Shown: positions 8,437-17,409, counted from the first letter of the stretch. The stretch: DNA of 64,000 nt from Bacillus sp. Cs-700 (GCF_011082085.1 NZ_CP041063.1:744001-808000); one strand, 5' to 3'. The notes: generated by a model not told the origin, from the sequence alone. Program-made: numbers and translations.

Positions 8437-9846
8437 TTAGCCATGTTTAATATTTAAATTTAATGCAGGTTGTTCAGCAGACGGCTTTTCACGATACGCG
8501 ATGAACGTAACGAGAAACGAAGTGGCCAATGCAACTAGAATCACTAGAATGTATTGAAAGAAACCATCGCCTATATACAATAATAATCCTGGTAACATCG
8601 TTGACCCAGTACCCGCTGCAGCGATGCCCAAGATCGAAGCAAAACCACCACCAACTGCGCCACCTAAACAACCGTAAATAAATGGCTTTACTTTAGGTAA
8701 GTTAATCGCGAACATCACGGGCTCAGTTATGCCAAAGAAAGCAGGTATAACAGAACCTAACATATTAGATCGCTTAATTTTATCTCTTTGCTGAATAACG
8801 ACCGCAAGAGCTGCTCCAGCTTGACCGGCGATTGCTGCCGTACCAATTGGATTGATTAAATCATATCCCGTTTCCGCAACCATCTTTACGGTTATTGGAA
8901 CAATCGTATGGTGCATACCTGTTATTGCTAATAGCTGAATGGTACCTCCATAAACAAATCCACCGATTCCAAATGGTAATTCAAAGAAATACATGATGCC
9001 AGAAGTAAGTAAATTTTCTATCCCCAAAATCACCGGGCCTACGATAACAAGTCCAAGAATTAACGAAAACAATAATGTGACAAACGGTGTCAAAATAAGA
9101 TCGAGCATTTCAGGAATGTATTTTCTCGCTATTTTTTCAGTTTTTGCAGCTAACCAACCCATAAAGACAGCAGGTAGAATCGAACTTTGCATACCTGTTA
9201 TTGGAATATCAAACCCTAATATTGTAAGAAGTAGTGGATCTACTTCCCCGAACGATACAGCCCATTTATCCGGTAACTGCGGTGCTACTAGCATTAAGCC
9301 GAGGGCTATTCCAATGACGGGTGATCCTCCGAATTTTTTCATAGCAGACCAAGTAATTAACACCGGAATGAATGTAAACGCTGTATCTGTTAGTACTTGA
9401 GACAGCACTAAAATAGTTGAGGAAAGTTCCATTCCAAAACCGTTTACAAGTAATCCTCTAAGTCCCATCAATAGACCTGTTGCTATGAGAACGGGAATAA
9501 CAGGAATAAAAATATCTGCAAATGTTTTTGTTAGTTGTTGGATCTTAGAATTGTTTGAATTTCTTGGTTCATTAGAGTTGTCTTGACTATCAGTAACTCC
9601 ACCTTTCTCAAGTTCAGCATAAACTTTATTTACAAGACCAGTACCAAGAATGATTTGATGTTGCCCACTTTGGTAAAAATATCCGCTTACGCCTTCAATA
9701 GAATCCAATGATTCTTTCTTAAGCAATGTATCATCTTTCAGCTCGACCCTTAATCTTGTTGCACAGTGTGAGATGCGATAAATATTCTCTTTTCCACCTA
9801 ATGCTTTTAATACAGAATGAGCGACTGTTTTAGGATTCTTCGCCAT
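8437..9846 (-). CDS. scrA: Sucrose-specific PTS transporter, IIBC
   Basis: This 469-residue permease takes up sucrose and phosphorylates it on entry. The N-terminal IIB domain has the phosphocysteine in HCATRLR (Cys28). After a linker near residues 85-105 comes a IIC domain of about ten membrane segments with GITEPVMFAI. There is no IIA domain, so a IIA from another locus (usually the glucose IIA) must supply the phosphate. The hydrolase follows, and the repressor gene and operators lie upstream. Trehalose is possible, but the GH32 partner favours sucrose. Confidence 0.9.
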   Translation of the reverse strand: MAKNPKTVAHSVLKALGGKENIYRISHCATRLRVELKDDTLLKKESLDSIEGVSGYFYQSGQHQIILGTGLVNKVYAELEKGGVTDSQDNSNEPRNSNNSKIQQLTKTFADIFIPVIPVLIATGLLMGLRGLLVNGFGMELSSTILVLSQVLTDTAFTFIPVLITWSAMKKFGGSPVIGIALGLMLVAPQLPDKWAVSFGEVDPLLLTILGFDIPITGMQSSILPAVFMGWLAAKTEKIARKYIPEMLDLILTPFVTLLFSLILGLVIVGPVILGIENLLTSGIMYFFELPFGIGGFVYGGTIQLLAITGMHHTIVPITVKMVAETGYDLINPIGTAAIAGQAGAALAVVIQQRDKIKRSNMLGSVIPAFFGITEPVMFAINLPKVKPFIYGCLGGAVGGGFASILGIAAAGTGSTMLPGLLLYIGDGFFQYILVILVALATSFLVTFIAYREKPSAEQPALNLNIKHG

Positions 9847-9889
9847 GATCCTACCCCTCCAATAGCATATTCGTTATCCACACAAAAGC

Positions 9890-9901
9890 GGAAACGTTTC
9901 C
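9890..9901. promoter_or_regulatory. Sucrose repressor operator 1
   Basis: The perfect 12-bp palindrome GGAAACGTTTCC lies 44 bases before the PTS start. The central CG is typical of LacI-family operators, and the adjacent gene encodes such a repressor. Confidence 0.7.
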
Positions 9902-9934
9902 ACTTTGTCCTAAAAAGAAAATTACTGATTAAAT

Positions 9935-9966
9935 CACCGTAACTGGAAACGTTTCCAGTTACGGTG
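9935..9966. promoter_or_regulatory. Sucrose repressor operator 2 within a 32-bp perfect palindrome
   Basis: CACCGTAACTGGAAAC is followed directly by its exact complement, so the GGAAACGTTTCC core is embedded in a perfect 32-bp inverted repeat. The core is 51 bases from operator 1, roughly five helical turns. No T-run follows, which argues against a terminator. Confidence 0.7.
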
Positions 9967-9969
9967 AAA

Positions 9970-9999
9970 AATGAAAGCGACTCTAGAAATCGCTTTTGA
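9970..9999 (-). terminator. Probable terminator of the repressor gene
   Basis: AAAAGCGA and TCGCTTT pair on the minus strand, followed by CATTTTT. It lies just after the lacI-type gene and before the sucrose operon. Confidence 0.5.
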
Positions 10000-10006
10000 A
10001 TAATTA

Positions 10007-10023
10007 AATGATATCGTTTACAC
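10007..10023 (-). promoter_or_regulatory. CcpA cre site of the sucrose operon
   Basis: The minus strand reads GTGTAAACGATATCATT, matching the cre consensus except at the first base. It lies upstream of both operators, so glucose repression on top of specific induction is likely. Confidence 0.65.
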
Positions 10024-10044
10024 AAAAGGGAGTCAAGTGTTTTT

Positions 10045-11016
10045 TTAAGTAGTGCTATTTCCATCAAAAAAGGTGACTGGAAGAACATTTTTCTTTTCAA
10101 CTGGCTGTTCCTTAATTAGATTAATAAGCACTTCTACTGCTTTTTCAGCCATTTCAGCAACAGGTTGGATGATTGTCGAAAAAGTTAATTCATCTTCCTT
10201 ACTGGAAGTAACGCCATCAAAACCAATTACTTGAACATCCTCAGGAACTTTTTTGCCTAGATTTTTTAGGGATCGCAACAATACTTTCGCCCACTTATCA
10301 TTCATGGCAAAAAATCCATCCACATCAGGGTTTTGTTTCAAAAACCGTTGGATGACCGCTTCAATGTCTGTGACTGGCTCTCTTAATTCGTAAATACAGT
10401 GATCAACATTGTTGCTTAAACTCTCAGTTTCAAATCCAAGCCGCCGTTTCATCGACTCATTTTCAATGTTTGATACACTACCTAAATAAGCAATACGCTT
10501 ACAACCTCGTGTCATTAGTTCTTTAGCTGCAAGCTCTCCACCATTCTTATTATCACTCGTGACAAACACAACATCTTTTGTAAAGTGGCGATCGATGCTT
10601 ACAATCGGTAGGTGACTTGAAATATATTGATCAAGTTCAGCACTATAGGTAATCGCAATTAACCCATCTATTTTATTTTTTTCAAGCATCGAAATGTAGC
10701 TTATTTCTTTCGCGCGTTCATTTTGAGTATTACAAAGGATCATTTTATAGCCAAGATCAGACAATTTCTTTTCAACATGATAGGCAAATTTCGAAAAGAA
10801 TGGATGCCAAATTGTAGGCACAATCAAAGCGATCGATTGACTTTGCTGCATTTTAAAATTCCTTGCCACTTCATTTTGCTTATAATTCAGTGCTTCAATC
10901 GCTCGTTCTACTTTTCGTCGCGTTGTTTCTTTAACAGGGCCATTGTTGTTAAGTACTCGTGAAACAGTACCTAGTCCTACCCCAGCTTCTCTTGCTACAT
11001 CTTTCATATTTACCAA
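10045..11016 (-). CDS. scrR: LacI-family sucrose operon repressor
   Basis: A 323-residue regulator with an N-terminal helix-turn-helix (MKDVAREAGVGLGTVSRVLN, residues 4-23), the hinge helix near NEVARNFK, and a periplasmic-binding-protein-like core with VIGFDG near residue 270. It is encoded just before the sucrose PTS and hydrolase genes, and two palindromes of LacI type lie between them. It should release DNA when a sugar or sugar phosphate binds. The sucrose assignment is from context. Confidence 0.85.
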   Translation of the reverse strand: MVNMKDVAREAGVGLGTVSRVLNNNGPVKETTRRKVERAIEALNYKQNEVARNFKMQQSQSIALIVPTIWHPFFSKFAYHVEKKLSDLGYKMILCNTQNERAKEISYISMLEKNKIDGLIAITYSAELDQYISSHLPIVSIDRHFTKDVVFVTSDNKNGGELAAKELMTRGCKRIAYLGSVSNIENESMKRRLGFETESLSNNVDHCIYELREPVTDIEAVIQRFLKQNPDVDGFFAMNDKWAKVLLRSLKNLGKKVPEDVQVIGFDGVTSSKEDELTFSTIIQPVAEMAEKAVEVLINLIKEQPVEKKNVLPVTFFDGNSTT

Positions 11017-11125
11017 AGTTCTGATTCACCTGCTTTGTTAATGAATTTATACAAAAATTATTGTAACATAGAAAAAGTTTACAAGTTGACCGACAACCTC
11101 AATAAGATAGTATGCTAAGGTTATC

Positions 11126-12193
11126 CTACTCCACATTTACCTTTATCATCCGATCATCTTCTTTAACGGGATCCCCTCGCCCATCTTTATTATTCGTGAT
11201 CGCATATAAGTTCTCCTCATCTAAAAATAATGAGCGAACTCGTCCAATGCCTTCTTTTACAACTGTTGTTCCCTGTCCTTTAAGCTGAAACGACCGAATT
11301 GCCTCACCTCGTAAGCAAGCGACATACAATTGATCATTCCAAAAAACCATTCCTGACGGAGCCCAAGTGTCGTTACCAGAATGATAAAGTGGCTGCGTCA
11401 TCCCATCAGCAACTTCATCACCTTCGATCACTGGCCAGCCGTAATTATTTCCTGGATCAATTTGGTTGATTTCATCATGTGCAGACTGCCCATGCTCAGA
11501 GCTGAAAAGCTGTCCTTCATTATTCCAGGCAAGCCCCTGGGGATTTCGGTGTCCATACGAGTACACATAGGAATCCTTAAATGGGTTGTCTTCTGGAACA
11601 TTTCCCTCTAGATCCATGCGAAGGATTTTACCGGCTAAACTTTCCTTATTTTGAGCTAAATCTGGTTCACCAGCATCGCCAGTTGTAATATAAAGCATGC
11701 CATCAGGTCCTAACTTCACTCTGCCACCATTATGAAACTGTGAACCAGGGATATTAGAGAGAAGTTCGTCCGTTTCTGTCCATACCCCTTCTATCAACTC
11801 AACCTTAACAACTCTATTCAGCGTTTTACTATCTTCCAGATAAGTATGATAGAGGAAAGCTGTTTGCGATTCTGGAAAATCTTCTGCTAATGCTAGACCT
11901 AAAAGACCACCCTCTCCTTCGCTGTGAATCGCTTTTGAAAGTTGCACAGACTGCCTCTCCAAACGATTCGTAACGTTTGCCACCATGCCAGAACGTTCCG
12001 TTAAATAAAATGTCCCTTCAGATCGGGTGATTTCCCACGGAACATCCAAATTTTCTATAAATTCCCCAGGATGGTTTTCCTCCGCCACATGCTCATCAGA
12101 ACGATCGTTAGGTTCATGACTAGAGCATGCTACCAAAATGAGAAATACTCCAATCACTCCCATTATTCTCACAATGTATGCCTCTTTTCTCAT
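11126..12193 (-). CDS. Lipoprotein PQQ-dependent sugar dehydrogenase-like (YliI/Gdh-B fold)
   Basis: The 355-residue protein has a signal peptide with lipobox LVACSS (Cys at about 23). A six-bladed beta-propeller of the soluble glucose/sorbosone dehydrogenase family follows, with HNGGRVKLGPDGMLYITTGD, GHRNPQGLAW, SSEHG and NNYGWP. Homologues oxidise aldoses with PQQ and pass electrons to acceptors. Whether this organism makes PQQ cannot be judged here. The start lies 11 bases after the VOC gene, so the two are cotranscribed. Confidence 0.85.
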   Translation of the reverse strand: MRKEAYIVRIMGVIGVFLILVACSSHEPNDRSDEHVAEENHPGEFIENLDVPWEITRSEGTFYLTERSGMVANVTNRLERQSVQLSKAIHSEGEGGLLGLALAEDFPESQTAFLYHTYLEDSKTLNRVVKVELIEGVWTETDELLSNIPGSQFHNGGRVKLGPDGMLYITTGDAGEPDLAQNKESLAGKILRMDLEGNVPEDNPFKDSYVYSYGHRNPQGLAWNNEGQLFSSEHGQSAHDEINQIDPGNNYGWPVIEGDEVADGMTQPLYHSGNDTWAPSGMVFWNDQLYVACLRGEAIRSFQLKGQGTTVVKEGIGRVRSLFLDEENLYAITNNKDGRGDPVKEDDRMIKVNVE

Positions 12194-12204
12194 TATTTAT
12201 AACA

Positions 12205-12552
12205 TCACTCACAAATCATTAATACATTTCCGTCAGGATCCTTAAAGTTAAACCAATGACCGTTTTCAATTTCCGTCACAAGTTCAATCCCCTTTTCCTT
12301 CATAAAGGAAAAGGCAGCTTCAATGTCTTTCGTATCAAAATGAAACGCAGGTGTTTGGAGTATGGTTTTGTCTGAATAAATTTTACTATCAAGAACAAGT
12401 CCAGTTCCATTCATCGGTACAATATAAAGGTGTCCAGCGATAATATCCCCATCTGCCTCGAGACCAAGCAAATCACAATACCATTCCTTTGCATCCTCGA
12501 TGTTTTTTACTGGGATAAAGACCGCACTAATTTGATTTAAGATTGGGGTCAA
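12205..12552 (-). CDS. VOC family (glyoxalase/bleomycin-resistance fold) protein
   Basis: A single 115-residue VOC module of two beta-alpha-beta-beta-beta units. It begins ISAVFIPVKNIEDAKEWYCDLLG and ends HWFNFKDPDGNVLMICE, the characteristic family ending. Translation starts at a TTG with AAGGAAGG upstream. It is the first gene of a pair with the sugar dehydrogenase. The substrate is unknown; family members bind a metal and act as dioxygenases, isomerases or drug-binding proteins. Confidence 0.82.
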   Translation of the reverse strand: MTPILNQISAVFIPVKNIEDAKEWYCDLLGLEADGDIIAGHLYIVPMNGTGLVLDSKIYSDKTILQTPAFHFDTKDIEAAFSFMKEKGIELVTEIENGHWFNFKDPDGNVLMICE

Positions 12553-12777
12553 TTCGCTTACCTTCCTTTCAACATAAATTTCTCCTCAATTATATCTTTT
12601 CTCGATTCGTTGTGTTGATCCTGCTCATGATTAATAAATCGAAAAAGGAGTACTTACTTTTAAAACACACTTTTGCTTCCTATTTTACAAATAATTTAAC
12701 AAAATTCCCCATCTGCATTTATGCTTTCTAATGAGTAGCTTAGGGGGCTGGATGAGGAAATTGTTCTCAAACAAAAG

Positions 12778-12804
12778 GAGCCTATCTACGTTCAGATAGG
12801 CTCC
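12778..12804 (-). terminator. cwlJ terminator, same hairpin as the array elements
   Basis: GGAGCCTATCT and AGATAGGCTCC form an 11-bp perfect stem around ACGTTC, with TTTTGT following on the minus strand. Nine stem positions are shared with the long hairpin elements of the array, but the CCGAGATTG extension is missing here (CTCCACTTCA instead). Confidence 0.85.
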
Positions 12805-12834
12805 ACTTCATGGTAAAGGAAAAAATCCTTAATC

Positions 12835-13272
12835 TTAGTTATAAACACTGGCACACGTGCCAGCTTCTGGTTCATAATAACAATGATTTTTAAATTGACC
12901 TGCAAAAGGTTGACCGTACCAGGTAGGAGGACAAGGAGCATAAGGATTGAAATACCAAAGAGCATATTTCCCTGGATGTTCTCTCCAATAATCCAAGTTC
13001 TTTTTTGCTAACCGTTTTTCAACAGACCTTGCTCGGTTATAAAAAACATTACCTTTTTGAACGGCCTCAAAGGAATAATTCCCTCCCTGCACTTGATAAA
13101 TTATTTGGGGAATTGTTCTCAAACCTACAAAGTCTAAACATTCTGCTTGTGCACGGTTCACAATGACATTTCCTACATACAACATTCCTTGCTTACCTTC
13201 ACCTTCAGCTTCCGCTCTCATCATTCTAGCCATTAAATCAACGTCTGAACTTGTGTATTTCACTCTCGGCAT
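12835..13272 (-). CDS. cwlJ: Spore cortex-lytic cell wall hydrolase CwlJ
   Basis: The 145-residue protein is collinear with CwlJ: DVDLMARMMRAEAEGEGKQG (from about residue 11), then VGNVIVNR, then LRTIPQIIYQ, and CYYEPEAGTCASVYN at the end. CwlJ degrades the peptidoglycan cortex during germination and normally needs GerQ, which is not in this window. It lacks a signal peptide, as usual for this coat-assembled enzyme. The ATG at 13272 follows GGGGTG; a GTG nine bases upstream is the alternative. It marks the left edge of ordinary sequence before the array. Confidence 0.93.
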   Translation of the reverse strand: MPRVKYTSSDVDLMARMMRAEAEGEGKQGMLYVGNVIVNRAQAECLDFVGLRTIPQIIYQVQGGNYSFEAVQKGNVFYNRARSVEKRLAKKNLDYWREHPGKYALWYFNPYAPCPPTWYGQPFAGQFKNHCYYEPEAGTCASVYN

Positions 13273-13420
13273 ATTTTTCACCCCAAGTACATTGTATGAG
13301 GGGAATGGACTTTAATGTCATTCTTTTTATAACATCTTTAAGATAAAATCATTTGGAGTTGATAGAATGAAAAAACATATTAAGAAAGTTAGGTTTTATC
13401 ATTGTTCAAGTACCTTTCTC

Positions 13421-13492
13421 TAAACCTACAGAGCGCTTACTTAATAGGCAAAAGCCCCCTTATCAGAATGACTTGATTCCGAGATTTTTTAA
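13421..13492 (+). repeat. Array element, class B, degenerate (first copy)
   Basis: TAAACCTACAGAGCGCTTAC is the class B left end, and TTCCGAGATTTTTTAAG is a weakened core. The two are separated by unrelated sequence containing a run of Cs. The rest of 13273-13611 holds no gene. Confidence 0.5.
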
Positions 13493-13611
13493 GCACATTT
13501 CAAACTAAAGCACTCGTTATTTAAAAGGATTAAATATCGTTGGCGTTGAATTATATATTAAATAATCAACAGCATTTTTTGGTTAAAATAAAAACCTAAA
13601 GGAGTATTCTA

Positions 13612-14061
13612 ATGAATACTATTTTCGAGATCACGTATTCAGATGAAATATTAAATCGCATCGAAAACTTAAATGTAAATTCGCAACCAAAATGGGGAAA
13701 AATGGATGTCTCTCAAATGTTAGCTCATTGCTCATCTTTCCAAGATATCGCAATGGGATATTCTCTACCCCCAAGAGGTTGGTTAGGGTTATTAGTAGGT
13801 AGATTTGCAAAACCCATCTTTTATAATGACAAACCTTTAGACCACAATATGTCGACTATTCCAACCATTTTAATTACAACTAAAAGAGATTTTGAAATAG
13901 AAAGAGAAAAACTGAAACAAAAAATAATATTGTTTCAAAAGAATGGACCAGAGGCTTGTACAGATCATCCACATCCTTTTTTCGGAAAACTTACTTCCGA
14001 ACAATGGGGAAAAGGAATCTACAAGCATCTTGACCACCATTTAAAACAATTTGATGTTTAG
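13612..14061 (+). CDS. DUF1569 protein (DinB-like fold)
   Basis: The 149-residue protein matches the DUF1569 branch of the DinB/YfiT superfamily of four-helix metal-binding proteins. It has MLAHCSSFQDIAMG (His at about 38), then HPFFGKLTSEQWGKGIYKHLDHHLKQF, the typical His-rich last helix. Relatives include thiol-dependent transferases, but no activity is established for this branch. It is one of few plus-strand genes here, and array elements lie on both sides. Confidence 0.8.
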   Translation: MNTIFEITYSDEILNRIENLNVNSQPKWGKMDVSQMLAHCSSFQDIAMGYSLPPRGWLGLLVGRFAKPIFYNDKPLDHNMSTIPTILITTKRDFEIEREKLKQKIILFQKNGPEACTDHPHPFFGKLTSEQWGKGIYKHLDHHLKQFDV

Positions 14062-14140
14062 TGGCAGGAGTTTAAATACACCGTACAATCTTAAAGTAAC
14101 CTGCTTTGTCACTTAAATAGCTTATTGCCCTGATATTCTT

Positions 14141-14203
14141 AGTGCTTATGTAATAAAGGGCTAAGGATCTATTGAACAAACGCTCCGAATTTAATGGAAT
14201 AAG
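14141..14203 (+). repeat. Array element, class C
   Basis: A left part (AGTGCTTATGTAATAAAG) resembles the copy at 28.4 kb. It is followed by ATTGAACAAAC, the centre GCTCCGA and the right arm ATTTAATGGAATAAG. It sits between convergent DUF1569 and hydrolase genes. Confidence 0.75.
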
Positions 14204-14316
14204 CCTTTCTCTTCGATTGCTATCCTTTTGATTTCTCCAACTTTAAATTCAGAAATTTTTTGAATGCTATTTTCATCTGTAAAACCTTGAAGATTAATGT
14301 AGTTGTTAAGACATTA

Positions 14317-15096
14317 TTACTTGAAAAAGCTCGAAAGTATTGGCAGCAGTTTTTTTCCGTTAACCATATGGTCTTGCTTTGCAAGTTGTACAAACTTAGC
14401 TTTTGGAATTGCCTTTGTTAGTTGGCGACCAACATCATTTATTGAGGCCGGGCTTTTTTCGCCAACGATTATTTGTGTAGGTATGGAAATTTGAGTAGCT
14501 CGTTCAAGGGGTGGCATATCCTGAGTTAGAGTAATATCATAAGCAAGCGTTGGAGCAAGAGCTTTCGTAGTTTTCCAACCAGGGAATAACGGCAACAATA
14601 AAACAAATACTTTTGGCATCCCAATCCCCTTTAAAAAGGTAAGCATTGCTTCTGAATTATTTTCGTTATCGAGAAGTTTGTATATTTTTTTGCTTAATTG
14701 TTTGTATTCGGTTTTTTCTTTCTCGTCACGTACATATGGCGCATCATACATAGTTATTTTTTGCACTTTGTTGCCAAGTCGAAGTGCTGCCTCAAGTGCG
14801 ATCACAGCACCAGAAGAATGGCCATACAAATGCGCCCTACCTCCTGCCGCGTCAATCATAGCTTCGATATCTTCGATTTCACGTTCTATCGAATAAGGGA
14901 GTGTGTCACCACTATCGCCACGTCCACGGCGGTCGTAATTGTAAACTGTGAATTCAGAGGCAAATATTTTGGCATCTCTCACTATGGGCTTAAATGAGCG
15001 ATGACAGCTTGCTCCCGTTATGTAAATGAGCGCTGGACCATTACCGTAGACATCATATGCCAAAGTTGTGCCGTCTTTTGAATGGGTTATTTTCAT
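14317..15096 (-). CDS. Alpha/beta hydrolase
   Basis: A 259-residue alpha/beta hydrolase with the nucleophile elbow GHSSG (Ser at about 94), an oxyanion region ITGASCHR, NYDRRGRGDSG after strand 4, and a late His in KQDHMV. The ATG at 15096 follows GGAAGGTGAGG; a GTG nine bases earlier is possible. The short YKQLSKKIYKLL cap region is compact. Ester, lactone or haloalkane substrates are all possible. It is a single-gene unit of the array. Confidence 0.85.
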   Translation of the reverse strand: MKITHSKDGTTLAYDVYGNGPALIYITGASCHRSFKPIVRDAKIFASEFTVYNYDRRGRGDSGDTLPYSIEREIEDIEAMIDAAGGRAHLYGHSSGAVIALEAALRLGNKVQKITMYDAPYVRDEKEKTEYKQLSKKIYKLLDNENNSEAMLTFLKGIGMPKVFVLLLPLFPGWKTTKALAPTLAYDITLTQDMPPLERATQISIPTQIIVGEKSPASINDVGRQLTKAIPKAKFVQLAKQDHMVNGKKLLPILSSFFK

Positions 15097-15230
15097 ATAC
15101 CTCACCTTCCCCTCAAAAAATGGATGAATTTATCTATCTACACCTGTCAACGCTTCAATCAATAAGTTGCTTACACATACATTTAAATACATAAACATTA
15201 CTTTCTGCATCACCAATAAATTTCCTTCTA

Positions 15231-15307
15231 TTATTCAATAAAATTGAACCGATTGTTGAAAGATATTCAGAACGTATCAATAGCTTAACCTGCTCCGTTG
15301 AAATAAG
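15231..15307 (+). repeat. Array element, degenerate double copy
   Basis: TTATTCAATAAAATTGAACC and GATTGTTGAAAGA form a weak palindrome. Twenty bases on, GCTTAAC, CTGCTCC and GTTGAAA follow each other. GCTTAAC fits RYYYAAC, the R-box consensus of integron attC sites. Confidence 0.5.
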
Positions 15308-15353
15308 AGATTTACTAGTTGGCGATAAGCTCCTAGATTGCTTACTAATGGAT

Positions 15354-16331
15354 TTAATTTAGATCAGTTTCTAGAGTCCAACGTAAACGTCTAACCCACT
15401 CCTGTCTAACTTCCTCAGGTGCTCGAGTTACTTTGTTAAGAATTTTCCATACTTTATACAAACAATAGGCTTTTAATTTATCAGAAGATAACTCAACTGA
15501 TGAGTGAATCTTATACTCATTAGTAAAAATAGCATTTAATATTGCGGAGTGATGTGGGTAATGAAGTTTAGTAAACCAACATACCCACCCCAAGTCCATG
15601 AGTGGGTTACCCCATTCAGCCCATTCCCAGTCTAGAATAGTAATTGAATTATCATTAGTAAATAATACGTTATGTATCCCATAATCACCGTGAGTTAAAA
15701 CCCAATCATTCTCATTATCGTCAACATTGTTTAATATTTTTCTAGTATGTTGGATAAGGATTTCAGGTACAAAGTCTAAATCAAGATTAATTTCCTTGAT
15801 CCTACATTGATTTATCGGTTTTAAGTTAGGGTTGAATTTTAATGAATGAACCGAATTTGAAAGGGTTTTTCCTAACACTTTATATAGTCTTTTTGTTGTC
15901 TCTAAATCATTATTATCTAAAATCGATTGGCCATTTACCCCCTCACAATGCTCCATTATAAGAATTTGTACGCCACCTTCATTTATGTACTCGTAAACCT
16001 TTGGGACTACGCTTATCCCTTTAGAAATTTCTAAACTATAAAACTCATTTTTAAGGTCTAGATTAGAAAAAGCCCCAACTTTAGCTACTAACCGGGGACC
16101 CGTTCCATTTAATAAGTAAGTATCATTGGTATATCCCCCGACTAAACGTGTGGGATTCAAATTGCCATACTTTTCTTTCAAATACTTGTGTAGAACATCC
16201 GTCAATCTAACACATCCTGTCTGATCTGTATTAAGGTTCTTCTTTTTATTTAGATATAAAAAATATTGGTCGTGTTCCTTCTCAAATGATAGAACATAAG
16301 ATAGGCTAACAAAAGTCCTAATTTGCTTCAA
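15354..16331 (-). CDS. APH-family phosphotransferase
   Basis: A 325-residue aminoglycoside-phosphotransferase-like kinase. The nucleotide fold runs from about residue 60 with VGGYTNDTYLL. The catalytic loop is LTHGDYGIHNVLF (HGD.....N) and the metal-binding Asp lies in ILDWEWAEWGNPLMDLGW. Members phosphorylate aminoglycosides, macrolides, choline or homoserine. The drug-resistance subfamilies do not match closely enough to name one. The N-terminal 40 residues are unusual and may be untranslated, since an internal start is possible. Confidence 0.82.
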   Translation of the reverse strand: MKQIRTFVSLSYVLSFEKEHDQYFLYLNKKKNLNTDQTGCVRLTDVLHKYLKEKYGNLNPTRLVGGYTNDTYLLNGTGPRLVAKVGAFSNLDLKNEFYSLEISKGISVVPKVYEYINEGGVQILIMEHCEGVNGQSILDNNDLETTKRLYKVLGKTLSNSVHSLKFNPNLKPINQCRIKEINLDLDFVPEILIQHTRKILNNVDDNENDWVLTHGDYGIHNVLFTNDNSITILDWEWAEWGNPLMDLGWVCWFTKLHYPHHSAILNAIFTNEYKIHSSVELSSDKLKAYCLYKVWKILNKVTRAPEEVRQEWVRRLRWTLETDLN

Positions 16332-16391
16332 TATTTTGATATAATGTAATTAACAATAACTCGAAGTATTTGCGGAAAGGATTAATTCACT

Positions 16392-16787
16392 TTGGTATTT
16401 GTTTTAAGGATGATAGCAGCTTTTCTTTCATCAACTATAGCAGGAGTGTATGTTGTAGGTGACCTCTTATCTGGTATATTTCTTTTTTTACCGATCTTTA
16501 TCCTTGTTGCAGTTCCTTTTTCGCTCTTTGTTGATAGACATAGTATAGAAAGAAAAAGCAAGCAAAGAATGTATATTATGAAGCTCTTTTATTACTTAAT
16601 GTCAGGTATTTTAGCAGGTTGTTTAATGATTGTGATGTTTGGTGTAGGCGGCGATTTTACAACCGTAGATATGCCTTCAATAATATTAATCACTCTATGC
16701 TGCTCAATATTATATTATCATTTTCTTCTATTGCTTAAAAAATGGCTAAAATGGTATAAAAATGTCCCATTACCTGTCTCAAAATAA
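16392..16787 (+). CDS. Membrane protein of unknown function
   Basis: A 131-residue protein with four hydrophobic segments (about 5-25, 28-47, 66-88, 95-115) and a basic C-terminus (KKWLKWYKNVP). It starts at TTG with AAAGGA upstream. No family was recognised. It is a plus-strand unit inside the otherwise minus-strand array and ends in a strong terminator. Confidence 0.65.
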   Translation: MVFVLRMIAAFLSSTIAGVYVVGDLLSGIFLFLPIFILVAVPFSLFVDRHSIERKSKQRMYIMKLFYYLMSGILAGCLMIVMFGVGGDFTTVDMPSIILITLCCSILYYHFLLLLKKWLKWYKNVPLPVSK

Positions 16788-16824
16788 GGTAGAGAACATC
16801 CTAGATGGATATTCTCTACCTTAT
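16787..16824 (+). terminator. Hairpin after the membrane protein gene
   Basis: AAGGTAGAGAA and TTCTCTACCTT pair, extended by ATCC and GGAT, around a short loop. The T-tract is weak. Confidence 0.7.
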
Positions 16825-16862
16825 CTCTATTCTGGAAAACGCATAACCAAAAGGGTTTATAG

Positions 16863-16895
16863 GTCTTCCAGAATCACTCCGAGATTATGGAAGAC
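16863..16895 (+). repeat. Array element, class C, near-perfect 13-7-13 palindrome
   Basis: The left arm GTCTTCCAGAATC and right arm GATTATGGAAGAC are complementary at 12 of 13 positions around ACTCCGA. The next minus-strand unit begins to the right. Confidence 0.88.
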
Positions 16896-16973
16896 TCTAT
16901 TCCAAGATATTTATTCCAAACTAACATTCTTTCATATAAAATAATTTAAAATCACTTGGGCTTTAAAAACTAA

Positions 16974-17317
16974 TCAAGATTCCTGCCTTATCGCCTGATT
17001 TTTTAACCTATGGTATTTGATACATTCAAGATCTGTTTCTTCTAAATCAATCAATAGATTCCATACTTTCGTTCTAATACGTTCATTTTTTTAAAATTAT
17101 CAATTAAATTATTGCGAATCAAAAGAGATTCAAAGTAGTTTTTTACTTCATTAGAGGCAAGAAACCCACCCATTAAATCTTCTATCCTCTGAAATGGGAT
17201 TAGTGAAGATACTCTGTCTGCGACTCCATACAAAGATTTTGCATCATTTGAGATTATGGTATCCTCATTCATTTTTCCACCTTTAAAGGTTACTGAATCT
17301 ATTTGCCATTTTTCCAT
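16974..17317 (-). pseudogene. N-terminal piece of a PP2C-like phosphatase, frameshifted
   Basis: The frame opens with FKGGKMNEDTIISN, then SLYGVADRVSSL, the start of a PP2C-type Ser/Thr phosphatase (metal-binding NED and GVADG; the final Gly is Arg here). Just before its stop at 17051 the reading moves to another frame, which continues with LLIDLEETDLECIK, then LKNQAIRQES and a stop at 16974. About 115 codons remain of roughly 230, so it is a shortened and frameshifted gene. Confidence 0.6.
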
Positions 17318-17409
17318 CGTCTACTCTAAGTGTATCTTTATTCGGTCATGCATTAATTTATTGAAATTAACTTTGTTGCTCAAAGTAATAGTTAAAAAAT
17401 GATTTCTCT

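Noticed and set aside
10052-10234. Small plus-strand frames antisense to the LacI-type gene
   Set aside because: They are shadows of a well-supported gene, as are similar frames opposite the aminotransferase, MurE-like and formamidase genes.
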